From the NCBI GenBank assembly GCA_017307755.1, contig JAFKGQ010000003.1:310001-374000 (forward strand): 64,000 nt of DNA, given 5' to 3'. Position 1 is the first letter of the stretch. Each line of letters begins with the position of its first letter. The position numbers and the translations under genes were made by a program. This document shows, piece after piece, positions 58,494-64,000 of the stretch. The stretch comes from Chitinophagaceae bacterium. GTDB lineage: Bacteria; Bacteroidota; Bacteroidia; Chitinophagales; Chitinophagaceae. The notes under the pieces were generated by a model that was not told the DNA's origin, searched no databases, and was given only the letters and a program-made list of their open reading frames with translations.

Positions 58494-60518
58494 ATGGCAT
58501 TGCTCAAAAACCGCTGGACTTTGAACTTCGATCTTCCCGGAGTCCTGTTTTGGTGTTTTATCGGGTTGATCTTTCCATTGGCGTATGGGACCCTCGGTCC
58601 GGCTTCGCTTGTCAAGACAGGCCTTTTCCTGGTCTGCTCTGTCTGCGCGGGCGAGATTGCACTCGGAAGTCTGCCGTTCATCAGGCGGATCCCCCCTCTC
58701 CTGAGGACGGGCGCTTTAATGACGATGGGAACTTATATACTTTTCTTTGTCTTTGTCCTTCTGCCCTATCCCATTCTCTTTTATGTCCTGTCCGGGTTCA
58801 TGGTAGTTTTGTTTGTCTTAAAAAGCCGGATTAGCCGAACCTTTGACCTGATAGGCCTGGCGGCCGTCTTACCCATTTGCGTATTGCTCTTTTATACCAC
58901 GGACGTCCGGCTGGCGTCTTCACCGACCTTTGTCGATGTTCCCGGGGATTACTTTTATTATAATGTGCTGGTCATTTCCCTGAGTAAGAACCTTTCCATC
59001 TATAATGCCTTGTTCCACACAGGCATCCCGATGAATTACCAGAGTCTGACATTCTTTTCGCCTGCGGCGCTGTCCTATGCCACTGGTATTTCCGCCCATG
59101 TGGCCTTACACGGCGTTTTTTCACCCATGATGAAGGTGTTGTCTTTTTCCATGCTGGGCGCGTCCATCGTACAGATGTGCCGGTGGGTAAAAAGCGAGGA
59201 AAAGGCCCCGGCATATTCCTGGAAGTACTATGCAGCTGCCTCGACAGCCCTTCTTCTTCTCGCGCCCCTTCATCCTTTGTACCTGGCAAAGCTCGATATA
59301 AAGAATACTATCTTTTTGGGAGAGGGTTATCTCCTGCCCCTGGGAGTGATGGGCTTTGCATTCGCCGTATTCTTATTCGGCGTTCTTAATTTCTTTTTTT
59401 TCTCAGATGAAAAAAAGAATTATGCGGAGATAGGGGTTTTTGTCGTTCTCTTGTCTTCCATTGCCGCCGTTAAGACGGCGATGTTCTTCCCCTTGTTGGC
59501 TTTTTTGGGACTGTATTCCATCATCAGCTGGATAAAAGACCGGAAGGACAGACGTATCGTATATGTATTCCTGGCGTTTATCGGCGGAATGCTGATCATG
59601 CAGATCTTTTTTGGCAATGCAGGGGGGATGATCAAGAACAGCCTTACATTGCATGAAGGATATTTTACGGTCCTTTTCAGCCGGGCTATCGAGAAGTTCC
59701 ATCGCGCTCCTACTGCGGGCAATCTATTGCTGTTCTTTTCCTTTACATTTATTTTGTGGATGGGGTTGAAAACGGTCCTTTTTTCGAGCGCGCTTTTTAG
59801 CAGGAAGACCTATCTCACCGGGACCTGGCCTATCATCATCGCCGCATTAGGAGCTGTCCTGGTATCCTTGCTTCCCGGATTTTTGATAAAAATATCAATG
59901 GTCGACGAAAAGGGCGTCCTATTGCAAGATGACACCTTTGATACGGGACAATTTTCCAGGGCAGGCTTTTTTATTTGTACGGCTGTTGGCGTGGTATGCC
60001 TCTTATTATTGTGGGGGATGCAAACCGGGATCAAAAAGCGGTTGTTACAGGCGGTGGTGCTTGTCTGGTTCGGTTTTGCCTTTGCGTCTTTTCTCATGCT
60101 GCTGCGGCAAGCTCCCGGCCAGTCTTATGCCGATGGAAAATGGGAATCGGAGGTCGAGGCGGATTTTCGTCGTGACCGCCCGAAACAGATGGGCATGATA
60201 TCTAATTTCTATTATTCCGGTCAGTCGCTGATGACAAAGGGGGTGTACCCCTGGTGGACTTGTAGTAAAAGAGGCGCTGACCTTGGATATGTCTGTACAT
60301 TGAAATCGAACTACAGAAATATTTTGCTGGAGAACCTGCTAAGTGATACGATTGACAAAAAGGAGAAACTGGATATTGTCCGGCGGATAGAAAGAGAAGG
60401 TGTGGATGCATTGGTCGCCACGCCTGTCAATAAGGAAAAATTCAACAAACTGGAGGCGGATTCCATCCTTTTTCAGTCGAAAGATTCAAAATGGATATAT
60501 AAGATCGGTTCATTTTAG
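58494..60518 (+). CDS. Large polytopic membrane protein, possible GT-C transferase
   Basis: 674 residues with about twelve to fourteen membrane helices. Between two of them an acidic loop reads FVDVPGDYFYYNVLVISLSKNLSIYN, of the kind that carries the catalytic acid in GT-C lipid-sugar-dependent transferases, and about 120 residues at the C-terminus are soluble (YSGQSLMTKGVYPWWTC to KWIYKIGSF). Wzy polymerases and Wzx flippases are alternatives, but size and soluble tail favour GT-C. It stands before a polyprenyl-sugar GT2 that could make its donor. Confidence 0.6.
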   Translation: MALLKNRWTLNFDLPGVLFWCFIGLIFPLAYGTLGPASLVKTGLFLVCSVCAGEIALGSLPFIRRIPPLLRTGALMTMGTYILFFVFVLLPYPILFYVLSGFMVVLFVLKSRISRTFDLIGLAAVLPICVLLFYTTDVRLASSPTFVDVPGDYFYYNVLVISLSKNLSIYNALFHTGIPMNYQSLTFFSPAALSYATGISAHVALHGVFSPMMKVLSFSMLGASIVQMCRWVKSEEKAPAYSWKYYAAASTALLLLAPLHPLYLAKLDIKNTIFLGEGYLLPLGVMGFAFAVFLFGVLNFFFFSDEKKNYAEIGVFVVLLSSIAAVKTAMFFPLLAFLGLYSIISWIKDRKDRRIVYVFLAFIGGMLIMQIFFGNAGGMIKNSLTLHEGYFTVLFSRAIEKFHRAPTAGNLLLFFSFTFILWMGLKTVLFSSALFSRKTYLTGTWPIIIAALGAVLVSLLPGFLIKISMVDEKGVLLQDDTFDTGQFSRAGFFICTAVGVVCLLLLWGMQTGIKKRLLQAVVLVWFGFAFASFLMLLRQAPGQSYADGKWESEVEADFRRDRPKQMGMISNFYYSGQSLMTKGVYPWWTCSKRGADLGYVCTLKSNYRNILLENLLSDTIDKKEKLDIVRRIEREGVDALVATPVNKEKFNKLEADSILFQSKDSKWIYKIGSF

Positions 60519-60540
60519 ATAAAAACATATACCCCCTTTT

Positions 60541-61467
60541 ATGTTAATTTCTGTGGTTTCACCTGTTTATGGATGCAAAGCTTGTCTGGATGAATTGCAT
60601 GCACGATTGGTTCAAACATTGGAAGGTCTGACTGACAGCTTTGAGATCATCCTCGTAAATGATGCCAGTCCGGATGCTCCCTGGGAGTTGATCAAAGACC
60701 TGGCTCAACGCGACAAAAGGGTTAAAGGCATCAATTTGTCCCGGAATTTCGGACAACACTATGCCTTGAGGGCGGGGCTTGATCATTCCAAAGGCGATTG
60801 GGTCATCGTTATGGATTGCGATCTTCAATGTGACCCCGCGGAGATCATAAAATTATATGAAAAGGCTAAAGAAGGATACGATGTCGTTTTTACTAAAATA
60901 AAGCAAAAAAAAGAGCCTTATTTCAAGGCGCTGACTTCGGAGATGTTCTATAATGTCTATAATTATCTGACGGGAATGAAGATCGAGAAGTCGCTTTCCT
61001 CTATGAATATCGCCAATAGAAGGGTGGTCGATGTGATCCGGTCGATGAAGGAGCACCACCAGGTACATTTTCTATTTCTAAAATGGGCGGGCTTTCGATC
61101 AGCCATTATCGAGATTGACCATAATAAGCGATTTGCAGGCAAGAGCTCTTATGACTTCAAAAAACGTATCAGACTGGCCGTAAACACTTTTCTTACCTTT
61201 TCGGATAAACCTTTACGTCTTGCTATCCGGCTGGGGTTTTATCTATCCTGCGTTTCTGCAGTATTCATGACATATAAGATCGTCGGATCATTGCTGCATG
61301 GACACCAGGTCCTGGGATGGGCAAGCTTGATAGCCTCTATCTTTTTTTCCACCGGCCTGATCATTTCGGTATTAGGAGTGGTGGGTCTGTATGTGGGGAA
61401 GATTTTCGAGGAAGTAAAGAACAGACCCTTGTATGTTGCTAAGGACCTTTTGAATTTCAATGAGTAA
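60541..61467 (+). CDS. GT2 polyprenyl-phosphate sugar transferase (ArnC/DPM-like)
   Basis: 308 residues. LISVVSPVYGCKACLDELHARL, ILVNDASPDAPWELI, GINLSRNFGQHYALRAGLDHSKGDWVIVMDCDLQCDP are the GT2 marks of ArnC/GtrB-type enzymes, followed by two C-terminal membrane helices (about 228-285). Such enzymes load a sugar from an NDP donor to undecaprenyl phosphate for use by GT-C transferases outside the cytoplasm. The neighbouring 674-residue membrane protein could be that user. Confidence 0.88.
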   Translation: MLISVVSPVYGCKACLDELHARLVQTLEGLTDSFEIILVNDASPDAPWELIKDLAQRDKRVKGINLSRNFGQHYALRAGLDHSKGDWVIVMDCDLQCDPAEIIKLYEKAKEGYDVVFTKIKQKKEPYFKALTSEMFYNVYNYLTGMKIEKSLSSMNIANRRVVDVIRSMKEHHQVHFLFLKWAGFRSAIIEIDHNKRFAGKSSYDFKKRIRLAVNTFLTFSDKPLRLAIRLGFYLSCVSAVFMTYKIVGSLLHGHQVLGWASLIASIFFSTGLIISVLGVVGLYVGKIFEEVKNRPLYVAKDLLNFNE

Positions 61468-62336
61468 TGGAAAGCGTTACACCTATAAGGAACCTGGTAG
61501 TCGGTGCAAACAGCATATTGGCCAGGCAACTCATCGACCTGTTGTTATCGAAAGGTCAGCAGGTAAGCGGGGTCTTTCATCAGCACCGGAATAATCTTGT
61601 CGAAGGCATTGATCATTACAGGAGCGACCAGTTAGACGGAATAAAGACAATATTTGACAAGGTCTTTATTATAAGCGCTTTTATCCCCGACCGGACGCAT
61701 GTGAAAGGAGCAGCGCTTTCTCAATCCCTTTTCGATGTCAACGTATCATTGATAAATTCGGTTTGCGAAAAATTTCCGTTGGCCAGGATCATTTATACCT
61801 CGTCGGTTTCCGTCTATGGTGCAAATGCATGCGTCAAAGACGAACACAGCGATTGTAATCCGGCAACGGAATATGGAGTATCCAAACTTTGGGGGGAAAA
61901 GATCGTCGGTAGCCATGACCATTATGCTATTGTCAGGATATCTTCCATGTATGGGATAGGGATGAAAGAAACGACCTTTATCCCCTTTGCTATCAATAGC
62001 GCTTTGAAAAAGAATGCAATAGACCTTTTGGGAGACGGCAGCAGGGCACAGAACTATATCCAGGTGAGGGATGTTGCCAAATGTTTGTATCTGGCTTCCG
62101 AGACAAAAGAAAATGAGATTTTCCTTGCCACAGCGATGGGGTCTGTCACTAACCTTCAACTCGCCTCCACGATACAGGAGATCACGGGTTGCTCGATCAA
62201 TTTCAAAGGTGAGGACGCTACCCCGTCCTCCTATTATAATAACGAAAGGACGAGATTTCTCACCGGGTTTTTGCCGGACATCGGGTTGATCTCCGGTATT
62301 AAAGAATTAATAGAATGGAAAAGAAAAATGTCTTAG
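61467..62336 (+). CDS. NAD(P)-dependent sugar epimerase/dehydratase-like
   Basis: 289 residues, extended SDR. A somewhat altered nucleotide site NLVVGANSILARQLIDLL, IYTSSVSVYGA and the Y-x3-K active site in ATEYGVSKLWGEKIV. NYIQVRDVAKCLYLAS is the usual C-terminal mark. The substrate is unknown. It starts on the stop of the GT2 gene (TAATG) and its end overlaps the ATP-grasp gene by 22 bp. Confidence 0.82.
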   Translation: MESVTPIRNLVVGANSILARQLIDLLLSKGQQVSGVFHQHRNNLVEGIDHYRSDQLDGIKTIFDKVFIISAFIPDRTHVKGAALSQSLFDVNVSLINSVCEKFPLARIIYTSSVSVYGANACVKDEHSDCNPATEYGVSKLWGEKIVGSHDHYAIVRISSMYGIGMKETTFIPFAINSALKKNAIDLLGDGSRAQNYIQVRDVAKCLYLASETKENEIFLATAMGSVTNLQLASTIQEITGCSINFKGEDATPSSYYNNERTRFLTGFLPDIGLISGIKELIEWKRKMS

Positions 62337-63295
62337 TCACAGGGATAGGTGGTAATGTGGGGCAGGGTATCGTCCGTAATATCCGCAAAACAGGGTTCGA
62401 AATACGTGTCGTTGGAACGAACATAAATAATTTTTCAGCCGGCAACCATCTCTGCGACGGCTTTTATAAGGTCCCTTATGCGTATGAAAGCAGCTTTATT
62501 GCTGAAATAAAAGAGATCGTAGCAACAGAACGGATCGACCTGATCATTCCTTCCACAGACTATGAGGTTTATTATTTGTCGGCCCATCAGAAAGAATTAG
62601 GCTGCGAAGTGGCTGCATCTGAACCTGCTGTTGCCGGAGCTTATCTTGACAAATATCTGACTGCGGACCTGCATGGTCAATTTGGTGTGCCTTTTGCTGC
62701 CACGTTCCTGCCGTCGGCCTATGATCACCGGTTCAAAGAGTTTATTGTAAAGCCCAGAAAAGGGAGAGGGTCAAGAGGCCTTTTTTTCAACCCTCCGAAT
62801 ATATCAAAATTTTCCGACGAAGAATACATCGTTCAGGAACTCTGCAAGGGGCAGGAGGTGACAACTGCGTTTTATGTCGACGCCGGCAACCATCTGCATG
62901 GTCATATAACCATGTCAAGGTCCCTTGAGAACGGAACTACTACCTATTGCGCTGTGACACGTACGTATGACTATCAATTTCAGGAACTGCTCACAAACCT
63001 GGCGGCCCATATACCCATTAAAGGCGCGGCCAATATTCAATCGATCATCACCGACAAAGGGGAAATAATCCCTTTTGAGGTCAATTGCAGGATATCCGGG
63101 ACCAACTCTATAAGATCTAATTTTGGGTTTGAGGATGTGAGATATACGCTAGAAGAGCTGCTGTATGGCCGAAAGCCAACCCCCGTTCGAGTTACCGACG
63201 GTGTTGCCGTAAGGATACTGATGGATGTCATTTATCCGGGACAAACAGGCTCGGAGGGTCTTACAGACAACCAAACCCCATTTTTTATTTATTAA
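62315..63295 (+). CDS. ATP-grasp ligase-like protein
   Basis: 326 residues. An N-terminal Rossmann-like preATP-grasp part (NVLVTGIGGNVGQGIVRNIRKTGFEIRVVGT) and an ATP-grasp core with FIVKPRKGRGSRGLFF (Gly-rich loop), EYIVQELCKGQEVTTAFYVD and the metal-site ending IPFEVNCRISGTNSIR. The family joins a carboxylate to an amine or thiol using ATP. In a surface-glycan locus it may attach an amino acid or acyl group to a sugar. Similar proteins are often called CarB-like; the substrate is unknown. Confidence 0.82.
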   Translation: MEKKNVLVTGIGGNVGQGIVRNIRKTGFEIRVVGTNINNFSAGNHLCDGFYKVPYAYESSFIAEIKEIVATERIDLIIPSTDYEVYYLSAHQKELGCEVAASEPAVAGAYLDKYLTADLHGQFGVPFAATFLPSAYDHRFKEFIVKPRKGRGSRGLFFNPPNISKFSDEEYIVQELCKGQEVTTAFYVDAGNHLHGHITMSRSLENGTTTYCAVTRTYDYQFQELLTNLAAHIPIKGAANIQSIITDKGEIIPFEVNCRISGTNSIRSNFGFEDVRYTLEELLYGRKPTPVRVTDGVAVRILMDVIYPGQTGSEGLTDNQTPFFIY

Positions 63296-63954
63296 TGATG
63301 AGCTTGAAAATTAAGTATGTACTTTTTGATGCAGCCAATACACTGATCTGGAAACCCGGGCTTTTTCACCGGTACATAGCTGCTCTTGAGCAGAATGGTA
63401 TTTCGGTAGACCCCCATGACCTTAGAAGGAATCACAAGCTGCTTAGCGAAGCCCTGAAATTCCCGGACAGGACATCCGAGACATTTTATGCGTATTTCAA
63501 TTCGGAAGTATTGCTTTCATTAGGTATCATTCCGGGGGAGAAATTGTTAAAGGATATATTTGACGCCTGTACTTATCTTGAATGGAATAAGTATGAGGAC
63601 ACCGTTTTCCTGGATCAGCTGGATCTTCCGCTGGGGATATTGTCTAATTTCAATAAGTCTTTACAGACGCATATAAAAGGTTTGTTTGGCGACCGATTTC
63701 GAAACATCATCGTTTCTGAAGAAGTGGGGGTTGCCAAGCCGGCTGCGGAATTTTACAAGGGGGCTATCCGGACGATTGGGGTGGATCCCGGTGAGATATT
63801 ATATATTGGCGATTCGCTTAAGCTGGATGTGATCCCTGCCATGGCATGCGGCCTGCAGGCGTGGCTGATAGACAGGGATGGGTGGTTCCGGGCCGTTGAT
63901 AGAAGGATCGGTTCTTTTTCGGAGATAGCGGCTATTTGTAATAAGCAATTATGA
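63295..63954 (+). CDS. HAD-family hydrolase
   Basis: 219 residues. Motif I is YVLFDAANTLIWKP, with the nucleophile Asp and an Ala at the usual second-Asp position, as in many FDAxGTL members; motif II is GILSNFNKS, motif III the lysine in GVAKPAAEFYKGAI, motif IV ILYIGDSLKLDVIPAMACG. Likely a sugar or nucleotide phosphatase in the last module of the operon. The first two codons are both ATG. Confidence 0.85.
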   Translation: MMSLKIKYVLFDAANTLIWKPGLFHRYIAALEQNGISVDPHDLRRNHKLLSEALKFPDRTSETFYAYFNSEVLLSLGIIPGEKLLKDIFDACTYLEWNKYEDTVFLDQLDLPLGILSNFNKSLQTHIKGLFGDRFRNIIVSEEVGVAKPAAEFYKGAIRTIGVDPGEILYIGDSLKLDVIPAMACGLQAWLIDRDGWFRAVDRRIGSFSEIAAICNKQL

Positions 63955-64000
63955 AAAGACTCGCAATTATAGGTTCCGGCGATCTGGGTATGCTTATCGC
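63951..64000 (+). CDS. Start of a further gene, NeuD/PglD-like Rossmann protein (partial)
   Basis: Only 16 full codons are present: MKRLAIIGSGDLGMLI. The pattern I-I-G-S-G-D-x-G fits the start of a NeuD/PglD-type acetyltransferase or another Rossmann protein. It overlaps the HAD stop by four bases (ATGA), so it continues the operon. The family is a guess from a very short stretch. Confidence 0.4.
   Translation, partial: MKRLAIIGSGDLGMLI

Overview
The window is a 64-kb piece of a Bacteroidota chromosome, most likely from the family Chitinophagaceae (inference). Supporting signs are promoters with a TTG / TAnnTTTG look, a UpxY-type NusG paralogue heading a polysaccharide locus, a Bacteroidota-style polysaccharide kinase, and protein styles familiar from Chitinophaga relatives. 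No rRNA, tRNA, CRISPR array or insertion sequence was seen.

Region 1 (1-9.9 kb) is ordinary chromosome: the end of a WYL regulator, a DJ-1/PfpI protein without its cysteine, an aldose epimerase, a Met-rich lipoprotein, L-aspartate oxidase, a sugar nucleotidyltransferase coupled to a propeller/phosphoesterase fusion, a secreted low-complexity protein, a methyltransferase, and an ECF sigma factor with a small membrane protein.

Region 2 (9.9-15.6 kb) looks like a DNA-damage divergon. umuD-umuC face two degenerate 2H-phosphoesterase paralogues and a spore-photolyase-like radical SAM gene across an intergenic inverted repeat. The UmuD homologue appears to lack both residues of its self-cleavage dyad. 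An AraC regulator and a small unknown gene follow.

Region 3 (15.6-22.4 kb) is a compact FkbH - ACP - MaoC - SDR - MBOAT - SGNH cassette, read here as a route that builds a small acyl group on a carrier protein and transfers it to a surface glycan. An aminotransferase follows.

Region 4 (22.4-27.8 kb) holds an Hpt protein divergent from a hybrid histidine kinase, a cluster of palindromes, and a Ro60/TROVE gene (rsr). The rsr gene has about 350 bp of structured, terminator-bearing upstream sequence that could encode a Y-like RNA. A small membrane protein follows.

Region 5 (27.8-64 kb, continuing past the end) is one exopolysaccharide operon of 36 plus-strand genes with no gap above 40 bp. A near-consensus promoter and a leader with a terminator hairpin precede upxY; then come Wza-like and Wzc-like proteins, an ABC-type exporter (Wzm/Wzt), methyltransferases, glycosyltransferases and acyltransferases. 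A nearly complete legionaminic-acid pathway follows (4,6-dehydratase, aminotransferase, synthase, 2-epimerase, CBS-nucleotidyltransferase, CMP-transferase). There are two separate HisF/HisH/PP-loop amidotransferase triads, and a WbpB/WbpD/WbpE-like set for a 2,3-diamino uronic acid. Taken together the operon suggests a surface glycan carrying two different acetamidino sugars. Its last genes (GT2, epimerase, ATP-grasp, HAD and a truncated gene) form a further module cut by the window edge.
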